Shown: positions 1 through 8,562, counted from the first letter of the stretch. The stretch is 10,062 nt of DNA from Tubulinosema ratisbonensis (GCA_004000155.1 RCSS01000142.1:1-10062), one strand, 5' to 3'. Numbers and translations: made by a program. Notes: generated from the sequence alone by a model not told the origin.

Positions 1-7
1 GCAACCA

Positions 8-1249
8 ATGCACATTTCGAGAATATTTCTTATATATTTGTTTTTTCTCAAAAGTATTTTGACAAACACAAACTTAACAATTAAGATGTATGAACCTATG
101 AATTACGTCTTTAATTATGCTACAAAATATCTAAGATTGAAATCTATATATGATTCTCAAAATAAAAAACATCCTTTTGTTATTTCATTAGAGACTGGGC
201 AGAATAACAGTTTATTAACATTAATATATGAAATTTATGATGAGACATTCACTCATATCGACAAAAACATAATAAAATTCTTTACTTTTGACAAAGAAGA
301 AAATGAACTAGCACGTTATTCAAGATGTTTTTTTATTGTCACAAATGAACTTCTCATAAAATTTTCGTTACAAATCAATTTTTTAATCAACAAAATCTTT
401 TCAAAAAGAACAGATTTACTCGTAAAGTTAGATCAAATTTTTTATACAGAAAAGGATCATTACAGATTTTTACAAAAATTTTATTTTTTCGAACCAATCA
501 TAAAATACTTTTATGTTGATTATTTAGAAAAAGATATCAAATTTTATTACGATCCAAACAAAGATAAATTTTTAATTTGCGAAAATGAAATAGATCTTGT
601 TTCTTTGTTTGTAGAATATTATACATATTTATCAAAAACATATTATAAAAGTTTTGTATTTGATCATAAAAAATATTTTTATCCTGATAAAAAAATAAGT
701 TGCGATCAGTCTGAAAATGAAAGCAAACTTATTAAATTTTACATTTGTTCTATTTTCGAAAGTAAAGAATATACATTTTTAGCTAATTTCATTCCTGAGA
801 TAAATTTATTGAAAGAGGTTAAGGAATTACAAATCAGTACAAAAAAGAATCTGAGATTTGTGCATGGTGTATCTAATCATTTACTATTTCAGTTTAATTT
901 GGTTTATTTTATGATTTTTGGTAAATCAAATTTTTTATATACAAAAAAATTTATACCAAAATACAAACTTAATATTTTACTAAGATTGAAATTTAAACTA
1001 AGATTTTTTTTGTGTTATTTTTTCGAAATTAATAGCGATAAATCTACTAAACATATTGAAGATTATCTCAAGATTATTTGTCTTATTAGTTTTAGTAAAC
1101 TAAGTAAAAATTATGAAAAATGTTTTTATTTTGATGATCTTGTATTTGATTATGAAAAGTGTAAAGAAATGGTTAAAAAGAATAAGAAATACGTTCAATT
1201 GATTTATGATGAAATGCAAAGAGTAAATAGAAGAAATTTACTTTATTAG
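8..1249 (+). CDS. Unrecognised, probably secreted lineage-specific protein (413 aa)
   Basis: I do not recognise this protein. Residues 1-20 look like a signal peptide or N-terminal anchor: a short start with one Arg, then a hydrophobic core (IFLIYLFFL) and a small polar stretch, which would send it into the secretory pathway. The rest is rich in Phe, Tyr, Lys, Leu and Asn, has no other clear membrane span and no motif I can name. Cysteines are scattered (107, 191, 232, 247, 336, 358, 372, 385). The start is supported by the hydrophobic leader and by an ACC run two bases before the ATG, the microsporidian type of start signal. Met31 also follows ACCT, so a shorter leaderless form is possible. 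Four blocks (residues 73-109, 141-190, 244-264, 382-400) align by eye with the next plus-strand gene, suggesting the two are paralogs. The frame is open for 413 codons in very A+T-rich DNA, which makes a chance ORF unlikely. Confidence 0.8.
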   Translation: MHISRIFLIYLFFLKSILTNTNLTIKMYEPMNYVFNYATKYLRLKSIYDSQNKKHPFVISLETGQNNSLLTLIYEIYDETFTHIDKNIIKFFTFDKEENELARYSRCFFIVTNELLIKFSLQINFLINKIFSKRTDLLVKLDQIFYTEKDHYRFLQKFYFFEPIIKYFYVDYLEKDIKFYYDPNKDKFLICENEIDLVSLFVEYYTYLSKTYYKSFVFDHKKYFYPDKKISCDQSENESKLIKFYICSIFESKEYTFLANFIPEINLLKEVKELQISTKKNLRFVHGVSNHLLFQFNLVYFMIFGKSNFLYTKKFIPKYKLNILLRLKFKLRFFLCYFFEINSDKSTKHIEDYLKIICLISFSKLSKNYEKCFYFDDLVFDYEKCKEMVKKNKKYVQLIYDEMQRVNRRNLLY

Positions 1250-1505
1250 AACTATTATTGATTAATAAATATGTTTTGAGTAACTAATTTGGTAAAAAAA
1301 TTAATTTAAAAAAAATAACCCATTAAAAATTTATTTTTCATAGGTGGTGCTCATTTATTATTGAAGTAACTTTGAATTATTTTTTTACTTATTTCCACAA
1401 AATTTCAACCAATATTTTTTTCTGACTTAGTAAATTTTTTTCTAATTTTTATTATGATTTAGGATTAAAAGAAGAAAACAAATACTATATACAGATAATG
1501 TGGAC

Positions 1506-1577
1506 TTAGGCTGTCAATATAATGACGGATGGAGTTTATAAGATGAAGCTTTTGCAATATCTTGCAGTTGAGCCTAA
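1506..1577 (+). other. Candidate folded RNA or gene relic (72 nt, cloverleaf-like stems)
   Basis: TTAGGCT (1506-1512) pairs perfectly with AGCCTAA (1571-1577). Inside lie GTCA (1513-1516) with TGAC (1523-1526), and AAGAT (1540-1544) with ATCTT (1559-1563). The 72-nt span and 7-bp closing stem recall a tRNA. However, there is no two-base linker after the closing stem, no T-arm with a TTC loop, and no proper B-box, so it is not called as a tRNA. The same stretch on the plus strand holds an open frame from ATG 1522 to TAA 1618-1620 (32 aa), so a decayed gene is an equal alternative. The raised G+C is the main reason for noting it. Confidence 0.25.
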
Positions 1578-1831
1578 ATATTTAAAAAACATACTTTACC
1601 ATACGTTTCTTAATGATTAATATTTTGTATAGAAGGTATAGCAAAAGATCTTCAAAAAGATTTCTTATCTTTAAAAATTAAAAAAGACATTAAAATTTAG
1701 TCAGGTAGTATCCAGAATACATAAAAAATAGTTTACTATATTTTATTCATTAAATTTCATTTTAATTGCCATTAAAAATATTTTGGTTTTTTTATTATCT
1801 CGAAAGGAATGTTTTATATTTAACATTTTGT

Positions 1832-1953
1832 TTTTTGAGTAAATTAAATAATAAAATTTGAAACCAAATGTATTTTTTAAATATATAAAAAGCACTTTGC
1901 TCAAAAAGAATAAAATTTATAAATTTAAGTTTCAAATTTTCTCATAAAGTGCT
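1832..1953. repeat. Interleaved inverted repeats
   Basis: Three pairs of inverted arms share this 122-bp stretch. First, 1832-1843 with 1896-1907 (12 bp, one G-T wobble). Second, AAAATTTGAAAC at 1853-1864 with its exact complement at 1929-1940 (12 bp). Third, AGCACTTT at 1891-1898 with AAAGTGCT at 1946-1953 (8 bp, perfect). The second and third pairs cross each other (A-B-A'-B'), the order of an H-type pseudoknot if transcribed. A 14-bp palindrome (AAATTTATAAATTT) lies between them. It could be a decayed mobile-element end, an RNA structure or AT-rich coincidence. The 12-bp perfect pair and the G/C-containing 8-bp pair are the firmest. Confidence 0.45.
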
Positions 1954-1985
1954 AACCTTAATATATTTTAAATAAACAAAATTAT

Positions 1986-2207
1986 ATGATTTTAAATGGT
2001 ATTTGTCACATAAAAGAAGCTAAAATTGAAGTAATATTTAAGAAAATACTAAATTTAATAGTTTTGAAATGTTTATTTTTGGAAATTATTAAATTTCTAT
2101 ATGTAATTTGCAAAATCGAGGAGTTCTTGTTTTTGATCATAAAATTATCCAGTTTTCTATCTAATCAAAATCAATATAAGTTAAAAGATGGTTTATTATT
2201 AATGTAA
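1986..2207 (+). CDS. Doubtful small ORF (73 aa), possibly spurious or a relic
   Basis: An ATG-started frame of 73 codons, rich in Ile, Leu, Phe and Lys, without any motif I recognise. It has no C-run before the ATG (context AAATTATATG), unlike the four credible genes. Frames of this length are expected about once by chance in several kilobases of such A+T-rich DNA. Residues 24-28 (LIVLK) match residues 437-441 of the downstream gene, but a five-residue match in this composition is not significant. It is listed because a short hypothetical gene or a decayed copy of the neighbouring family cannot be excluded. Confidence 0.15.
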   Translation: MILNGICHIKEAKIEVIFKKILNLIVLKCLFLEIIKFLYVICKIEEFLFLIIKLSSFLSNQNQYKLKDGLLLM

Positions 2208-2245
2208 AAAAATACATAGATTTTTTTGAAAACAAAAGAATTTAA

Positions 2246-2260
2246 TGATAAGGTTTATCA
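2246..2260. repeat. Short perfect palindrome upstream of the 621-aa gene
   Basis: TGATAA and TTATCA form a perfect 6-bp inverted repeat around a GGT centre, about 31 bases before the ATG at 2292. It sits where a microsporidian promoter element would be expected, so it may be a regulatory site. A site this short and A+T-rich can also be chance. Confidence 0.25.
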
Positions 2261-2291
2261 CTAAAATAAATACAAAATTTTATCGAACCTC

Positions 2292-4157
2292 ATGTTGAAA
2301 ATACTAATCGAAGCAATACTAATTTTTGCCAGCAAACGAAAGACAAAAGAAGCATTAGAATCATATTTATATAAAAAAAGAATGAATTTTGGAAATGAAT
2401 CTAGCAATAAGGAATCATTTGCTCACTTCAATAATTTTGAGCAGCCAGGTAGTAGTTATAATGCATTTTTAAGTATAAGTAATGCTAAAGGAAACACAAC
2501 AAAATATGACCCTGGGGCGGCACATAAACCAGCTAATCATGATAATGCGGAAAGTAAGAAACACGAGGTTGACAAGTTCGTTGACACTTTAATAAATATC
2601 ATCGATAATCCGAAAAATACTTCATTTGAAAGTGAAAAACCAAAATTACCAATTGTTGTTGAAAATTTTGTGGAAGAAAGCAGTAATCGGCCGACTACTA
2701 TAGGAAACATGATTAAAGTAAGTTCTTCAAGTTCATCAGAAACTGAAAAAACATCATTCATAGATTATTCAATAATACTTTCAAAAAATACAGAGAAGGC
2801 TAAAAAATTGTTTAAGATTGGAGTTACAAGATTTTCAGATATAAATGTTGAAAAAATGTATTTAACACCAATTTTTGAAGACTATGATTATTTTCAAAAA
2901 TCAAAAAAACATTTCGAAAATTATTTAAAAAAAATTAGTCTTCCTGATAAATATGAAATTTTATCTGAGTACAAAGTATTAAGCAAATATCAACTCTTTT
3001 CAATTGATACAATAAATGAAGAAAAAACTAAAATAATACAAAAAAAATTTCCTTATGTGTCTTATCTTTCAGAAATTACAATTTTCCTAGAAAAAAATTT
3101 TTTGTTTAAACTTGAAAATATTTACTTATTTGTTACACGCCCAGAAACTAAAAACCTAAAAAATGTATTTGATCTTACGAATCCAGACAATAATTTAGAA
3201 GATTTAAAATCTTTTTTTTCAAAATATATTTGTAGTTCCTATATACAAAAATATTTTAAAAAAGAACTGGAGGAACAATGGGATCATGACAAGTGTTATC
3301 AAAAAGTATCTGATGCAGTTATACAATTCAATTGTTTTTATTCAAAATATGCCAAAAGTATACCTAGCTTGTATTCTGAAGATTTTAGCTCATATTCTGA
3401 AAAAATAAAACCTTTCTTTTTATGCGAGGATAAATATGAAACCATAGAAAGATTTGTAATTTGGTTTACGGGTCTATTCAATAATCCCACTAATTCGTTA
3501 TTGTTTCTTGTTTTTCCCAGACTTGAAGATTTTTTAGAACAAATTTTTGATAGTAAAAGTTTATTTTACGTCTACGGTAGGTATCATTTCTTTTTATCAT
3601 TAATAGTTTTAAAATTTAACTACTTATTACCAAGGTTGAAATACGAATTCAAAAAATTAGACAAGAATCCTGAATTCTTGATAACACATTCAAAGTTTTT
3701 TAATCTATTTTTTTTAGAAGTTAGTTGTATGATGTGTGTATTTGCAACCACTGTCTTACAACATGAATTTGAGGTTGAAGAAATGTTTGTTCAAGCATTT
3801 ATTTCATTTATTAGAATACATATTCCAAGTATCACAAAATGTTTAAAATTTAGTGAATTTATTCCTAGATATCCTATAAGCCAAAAATGTAAAATTGTTT
3901 CAATCGATTTTGAGCCAATTAAAGCTAATAAACAACCTCAAAGCAATGCTTTTAATGCTATATCAGAAAGAGGAATTAAGACAATTAATAAAAATCTATT
4001 AAAATGCTGCAAAGATGAAACAAGTGAGTTTGAATATCCTAAAAATCATTACGAAATGCATTTGTATTACGAAAGATTTTTAAAAACTCAAAATGAGAAT
4101 GCTAAAAAAATAACCGAAGCGTTTAGAAATTATTTTTCAGCAACCAACAATAAATAA
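2292..4157 (+). CDS. Unrecognised 621-aa protein with Ser-rich N-terminal region
   Basis: I do not recognise this protein. Residues 2-14 form a short hydrophobic stretch (LKILIEAILIFAS) that could be a weak signal peptide, although Glu7 sits inside it. Residues about 33-155 look disordered: rich in Ser, Asn, Lys, Glu and Pro, with six serines in a row at 144-149. From about residue 155 to the end it is Phe/Lys/Leu/Tyr-rich and probably folded as helices; residues 430-446 and 470-487 are the most hydrophobic stretches but not clear membrane spans. The start is supported by ACCTC directly before the ATG; Met31 has no such signal. Blocks at residues 357-393, 415-464, 506-526 and 593-611 align in order with the 413-aa gene upstream, so this appears to be a paralog with about 285 extra N-terminal residues. 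A GTAAGT inside the frame (2718-2723) is read as coding. Host-directed secretion is possible but only inferred. Confidence 0.83.
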   Translation: MLKILIEAILIFASKRKTKEALESYLYKKRMNFGNESSNKESFAHFNNFEQPGSSYNAFLSISNAKGNTTKYDPGAAHKPANHDNAESKKHEVDKFVDTLINIIDNPKNTSFESEKPKLPIVVENFVEESSNRPTTIGNMIKVSSSSSSETEKTSFIDYSIILSKNTEKAKKLFKIGVTRFSDINVEKMYLTPIFEDYDYFQKSKKHFENYLKKISLPDKYEILSEYKVLSKYQLFSIDTINEEKTKIIQKKFPYVSYLSEITIFLEKNFLFKLENIYLFVTRPETKNLKNVFDLTNPDNNLEDLKSFFSKYICSSYIQKYFKKELEEQWDHDKCYQKVSDAVIQFNCFYSKYAKSIPSLYSEDFSSYSEKIKPFFLCEDKYETIERFVIWFTGLFNNPTNSLLFLVFPRLEDFLEQIFDSKSLFYVYGRYHFFLSLIVLKFNYLLPRLKYEFKKLDKNPEFLITHSKFFNLFFLEVSCMMCVFATTVLQHEFEVEEMFVQAFISFIRIHIPSITKCLKFSEFIPRYPISQKCKIVSIDFEPIKANKQPQSNAFNAISERGIKTINKNLLKCCKDETSEFEYPKNHYEMHLYYERFLKTQNENAKKITEAFRNYFSATNNK

Positions 4158-5439
4158 AATATCTTTTATTGTATTTTTGTTTACTAAAGAAATTAGTATA
4201 AAATTAAAAATATATTGTATTTTCTTACAGCCAATCAAAAAATTTTACATTTTTTAATATCACAATAAGTAAATATTTGAAACAAATAATTTGTATCAAA
4301 GGAATATAGAATTAGAAACTTCTAATATATATTGTTAAAATGACACACATTAAGTTACTTTTTTAAAAGTTTTAATTATTCAATAATTGGTTGGTTTAAG
4401 AAAAAAAGATATAACATGTTTTAAATTTAATAAATAAAGATTTTAATTAAACTATTAATAAAGAATTTTAGCGGCAATATTTAGCAAATGCATATCATAG
4501 TTTGATCTTAAGTTTATAAAAAAGATGTTTTCATTAAAAATATTAAAATATTTATGGTACCAAAATTTTTGCTGAATATACTTTTTTTATATTAGAATTT
4601 TCTTTTAATAGATTAAAAAATTTTAAAAATAACTCAGTAAAATTTCGCAAATTAAGAACTTTAGTTAATATTAGCTGTTATATTGATGATTTAAACATAA
4701 CCTCGAATATTTCTTGTTGGTAGCATATTTTTTCATGTTTTTTTATATTTTTATTCTTGCATACTTCTATGTTTATTTTATAATATATTTTCTATCACAA
4801 ATGAAAAAGAATCTTATTTCATAAGCAAACATTAAATTTTTATAAAATTTTGAAAAATACACATAAAAACAAAAAAATAAAATTTACAGCAAGAAAAAAA
4901 TTAACAATATCTGATATTTTTTTATTATAATGTATATTGAAAATCCTATCTAATATTATAATTCTTAGAAAAAATTCTAAAATAAATTTTTTATATTTTA
5001 AAACTAATTTTTATACCTTAATTTTTTTATACTTTAGAATTATCAAAACACCTCTCGTATTTGAAATATTCTACAAAATCTGAAAATTATTTTACTTTCT
5101 TTAAACTTTATATTTAAAAAATATAGGGTTTAAAATAGACAAATATTTTAAGATTTTTTACTTTTGCTTACTGTAATTCATTTTTAAATAATTTAAAAGT
5201 GTTAACAATGATTTTTACAGAAAGGTGATAAAAATGATTTATTAATAATTTGTATAAAAATCATATTTCTTATTCAATTGTAACAAGAAAAAAATGTAAT
5301 AAAACTATTTTTTAAATTTTTATTTGTTATTTTTAAATCTCTTTGGTAACATTTTATATGTTTTTTAATTTAAAAATTGTATTCACCTACAAGTATATTT
5401 TTTATAACATTGCTTGGAAGATAAAATTTGTTTATTTCC

Positions 5440-5460
5440 AGTAAATTGATTAAATTTACT
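5440..5460. repeat. Hairpin-forming inverted repeat
   Basis: AGTAAATT and AATTTACT form an 8-bp perfect stem around a 5-base loop (GATTA). It is the cleanest hairpin in the gene desert. No gene lies near enough to assign it a role as terminator or operator. Confidence 0.35.
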
Positions 5461-5503
5461 ACGAAAAAAACCTTTCCATTGTTTTTCTAAAAATGGCTAT
5501 GTA

Positions 5504-5553
5504 CTTTGTCGTCTTAAGTTGCCGTTAAGTTTTTTTACCTTTGTCGACTTTAA
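5504..5553. repeat. Short direct repeat in a G+C-raised patch
   Basis: CTTTGTCGTCTTAA (5504-5517) recurs as CTTTGTCGACTTTAA (5539-5553), 35 bases on, with one substitution and one inserted base. It includes the CG-containing core CTTTGTCG, rare in this composition. The patch between also carries CTTAA and TTAAG arms. It may be a remnant of an older gene or repeat. Confidence 0.35.
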
Positions 5554-6359
5554 ATCTATAATTTTATTTTATAGTAATTGATATAATATGTTCTATAAAC
5601 TATGTTAAAATTGTAATAATTATAAAACATAATAAATTATAACGCATTCAATTGTGATTCTACTTTAATTGTAATATGTTATGATTAGACTTTGTTGTTG
5701 ATTAGTTTTTAATAAAGAATTTGTGGTCAAAATAAGAAAAATTTAGAATGCTATTTAAATAACGCATCATTTATATTTATGTTATAAAAATTAGATCTTA
5801 AATTTCATAATTCAACGAACTATACAATTCCTTCGTGATTAATTTCTTAAAAACTAATTAAACATCAAATAAAATTATAAAAATTTTTTAAAATTCAAAT
5901 GTATTTTTCTAATAAAAAGATATCTTCTCTATTTAAATAATTTTTGTGTATCATTGTTTGAAAAATCAACCAAAATTATATTTATAATACAATTTAAAAT
6001 CTAATCTTCAAAAATGAACAATCAGTAAAACAACAAATGTCGAAAATTTTGAAAAAAAAACTACAGTATATTAAAATTTAAAAAGAAATAACGCAATCAA
6101 AACTTTTAAAAAGATATTTATAAAAATTTATAAAATACCGATTAAAATTTAGAAATTGATTCAATCTTTAACTCTAAGATTCTACTTTATTTTAGTTATA
6201 AATGATTCTTATAAGAATAAAATAACAATTAATATCTAATAAATTTCTGAACAAGAGTAAGAAATATTATTTATAAAAAAAACAGATAAAATTATAATTT
6301 AATTTAAGTTAGTAAAGTATAATTTAATTACAAGAGCAACAAATTATGTGTCTGTTAGG

Positions 6360-6376
6360 AAAGAATTTAATTCTTT
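6360..6376. repeat. 17-bp palindrome
   Basis: AAAGAATT and AATTCTTT form perfect 8-bp arms around a single T. There is no neighbouring gene within 1 kb, so no function is assigned. Confidence 0.3.
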
Positions 6377-7514
6377 AAAGACAAAATTTTAAATTAATAG
6401 CTAAATATATTAAAAAAAGATGTTTATGTGACTTAGCATGTTTCTAAAAAAGTAGAATTTAATGTTACATATTAGAATTAATAAGTTATCAACAAAAAGT
6501 ACCATTAAATTACACAAAAACAAATCTGTAAAAAGCTCATATTTTTATATGAATTTGAATTTACTTCAAAATATTGATCGAAAAAATTGTTAATATTATT
6601 TATTAATATAGCGATATATTATAGACAGTACTGCCTTAAGTAAATACAAAAGGAAGAATAGTGATTAAAAAGTAAGATTGGTTTAAATCATAATGACATT
6701 AAAAATTAGTACAGATTACGTTTATAAGAAACATGATTTAATATAGAAAGGTGTATTAAAATATTCTAAAAAATATTTATTTTTTAATTATAAGCCTGAT
6801 AACATCAAAAAATTTAGAAAAAACACAGTCAATACTTTATTAAATATTATAAGATATTAGTGAACACGAAAAATACAAAAATAAGCAAAATTGCAAATTA
6901 AAAAAAAATTAAATAAATAAAGAACTTCAGTCAAGTTTTTGTATCAGTAAATTATAAAAATTATATCAGTTTTAAAAGTATCTTCTTTATTTAGATCCAT
7001 AGAAATTTAGTGGCAAAATAATAATCTTAAATTTCACATCGACAAATTATATCAAAGAAAGACTGTTATAAGATAAAAAAATCCTAAACACCCTATTTTA
7101 TACTTTTTTAGCATAAAATATCAATATCGATTGACTATTAAGATTATTTTATATGAAAAAAAATCAATCTATTAATTTTGACTGTAATTTTAGTATTACA
7201 ATTCTTTTAAGATAATATATTAGTTTAATCTATTCATAAAATTTAGAAACCAAAACCAGTATTGTCAAGATAAGAAAATAAAATATTTATTTACTTGTAA
7301 AAGTTAGTGTTAACATAAAAAATGTGAAAAAATACTTCATCAATATGAGAACAAAAACCTCTTTTTAAAAAAATCATAATTTATATTTGTTCTTTAAAGT
7401 AAAATAAAAAAAAATTTTCTTACTTTTTTATAGAAAAATAAAACTAAAAAATTATAATTTTATATTTTAAAAAAATCCTTTAATTTAAATATCCTCTCAT
7501 TAAAAAGTAAAATT

Positions 7515-8300
7515 TTAATTAAAATATTCTTTTTTAAATATAAAATTACCAATATCTGTAAAATTACCATTATTCATAAGATTATAATTAAAATACTCAA
7601 AAAACAACCAATCTTGGATAACCGCCAACAAAATAGCAGTACACAACCCAACCAAAGCAATCTCTTCAAACATTTTCCAATCCTTTATTTTTTTATAAAC
7701 CCACAAAGATTGTAAATAAGTTTTAAAAATAGAAATTATAAAAATTATTATCGTAACAATCAAAGGAATAATCAAATTAGAAAATGAATAAATGTTAAAT
7801 AAAGTTGTCATAAAAAAATATAATGGTAAAGCAAAAGAATAAAAAAAATAAATACCTAAATAAGTTTTGACAAAACTAAAAAGAATGAAAGATAAAAAAA
7901 TTAACCCTAAAAAAATATAAAAAGATATTTTTTTTAAATATAAATCATTAATTTCTAAAATAAAATATCTTCTAATCATAAATGTTGTAAAAATTAATGA
8001 ATAAAAAATGGTTTGTAATTTTAAAAATTTTAAAAATAATTTATAATTTGAAATGTTTTTTGAAGATTTTTCTTTTAGGATGTAAAGTATATTTACAACT
8101 ATTGAGGATAAAATAAAAGAAAATAAGTGGAAGTAGGATGTTTGTATGGCTGATATGGTTAAGAGGATTGATATTGCAAATAAGATCAATAATAAGAGAA
8201 AGACGTCTGTTAAGTGGATTATTTTGTATTTTATAAGATTTTTTGCTGAAACAATTGGTTCTACTGGGCAAAAATCATAATCTTCATTTACTTCTTGCAT
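7515..8300 (-). CDS. Polytopic membrane protein (about 7 TM), possible BI-1/TMBIM relative
   Basis: A 261-residue integral membrane protein. A charged, acidic N-terminus (residues 1-27, cytosolic by inference) is followed by hydrophobic spans at about 32-51, 57-76, 94-109, 125-145, 147-169, 173-193 and 213-236, then a polar tail. Identity is uncertain. The span count, the length and the spacing fit the Bax-inhibitor-1/TMBIM family (ER or Golgi calcium-leak and cell-death suppressors). The end has the same layout: a span, a short TYLQ-type turn where the family usually has YDTQ, a basic loop, an EE pair, then a last helix. The family's aspartates in that last region are not clearly kept, so a lineage-specific membrane protein is just as possible. 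The start is firm: ACCC directly abuts the ATG, with a TATAAA 22-27 bases upstream (plus-strand 8322-8327). It lies 262 bp downstream of uS8 in the same orientation. Codon usage is odd: C-ending codons cluster near the N-terminus and G-ending codons near the C-terminus. Confidence 0.85.
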   Translation of the reverse strand: MQEVNEDYDFCPVEPIVSAKNLIKYKIIHLTDVFLLLLILFAISILLTISAIQTSYFHLFSFILSSIVVNILYILKEKSSKNISNYKLFLKFLKLQTIFYSLIFTTFMIRRYFILEINDLYLKKISFYIFLGLIFLSFILFSFVKTYLGIYFFYSFALPLYFFMTTLFNIYSFSNLIIPLIVTIIIFIISIFKTYLQSLWVYKKIKDWKMFEEIALVGLCTAILLAVIQDWLFFEYFNYNLMNNGNFTDIGNFIFKKEYFN

Positions 8301-8327
8301 GGGTAATTAAATTAATAAAAATTTATA
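8301..8327 (-). promoter_or_regulatory. CCC start signal and TATA-like box of the membrane-protein gene
   Basis: Read on the minus strand, TATAAA (8327-8322) is followed by an AT spacer and then ACCC immediately before the ATG at 8300. A C-run touching the start codon is the CCC-like signal described for microsporidian genes. The TATA match is weaker evidence because the DNA is so A+T-rich. Confidence 0.6.
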
Positions 8328-8562
8328 TTTTTGATTTGTAATTCCCTTTCTGGTAAATGTCAATTTTTATTTTAATCTTATTAAGAAAAAATATATGTGA
8401 ATTTTTTAATAAAATTGACTAATTTACAAAATTGGAAGAAATTTTACTATTTTTTGATACAAAGTTGATTTCAGGACTATGAATCAATTTTAAAAAGATA
8501 TAAAAAGAACTCTTTTAATTGAATAAAAATAAATAATTAAATTATTTTAAAAATAAGCTATT

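Larger units (their letters stand above)
1250..2291. other. Intergenic region with inverted repeats and a G+C-raised patch
   Basis: About 1 kb between the two plus-strand paralogs with no convincing gene. Positions 1500-1580 have visibly more G and C than the surroundings. They contain a 32-codon frame (1522-1620) and also a closing inverted repeat that could fold as RNA. A cluster of interleaved inverted repeats follows at 1832-1953, then a doubtful 73-codon frame (1986-2207) listed separately. A sequence ACCCATT at about 1309-1316 resembles the uS8 start context but is not followed by an ATG. The rest is plain A+T-rich spacer. Confidence 0.6.
4158..7514. other. 3.4-kb A+T-rich gene desert
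   Basis: No open frame on either strand is long enough or has a start signal to support a gene, and I see no tRNA or rRNA. It contains small hairpins (5440-5460, 6360-6376, 6537-6552), a short direct repeat (5504-5553) and two pairs of exact 13-bp matches. These are TAATAAAGAATTT at 4456 and 5710, and ATCTTAAATTTCA at 5795 and 7024. The plus strand is rather T-rich in several stretches up to about 5600 and clearly A-rich from about 5850 to the membrane-protein gene. Diffuse decayed sequence is likely, but nothing in it can be identified. Confidence 0.7.

Noticed and set aside
1506..1577. A true tRNA gene
   Set aside because: The closing stem and span fit, but there is no T-arm with a TTC loop, no linker bases 8-9 and no recognisable B-box.
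2279..2290. B-box-like TTCGA on the minus strand, hinting at a tRNA
   Set aside because: The flanking bases cannot form a T-stem and no acceptor or anticodon arm is present; the site is the start context of the 621-aa gene.
2718..2723. GTAAGT, the typical microsporidian 5' splice site, inside the 621-aa gene
   Set aside because: The reading frame continues open through it (Val-Ser codons in the serine run), so no intron is needed.
2537..2761. 74-codon minus-strand frame
   Set aside because: It lies wholly inside the 621-aa gene on the opposite strand, has no start signal and reads as a shadow of the Ser-rich region.
6537..6552. Hairpin TCATAT-TTTT-ATATGA
   Set aside because: Such short AT-only stems are expected often in this composition and no gene is near enough to give it a role.
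8041..8271. 76-codon minus-strand frame
   Set aside because: It overlaps the membrane-protein gene in another frame of the same strand; the membrane gene has the proper start signal and clear transmembrane pattern.
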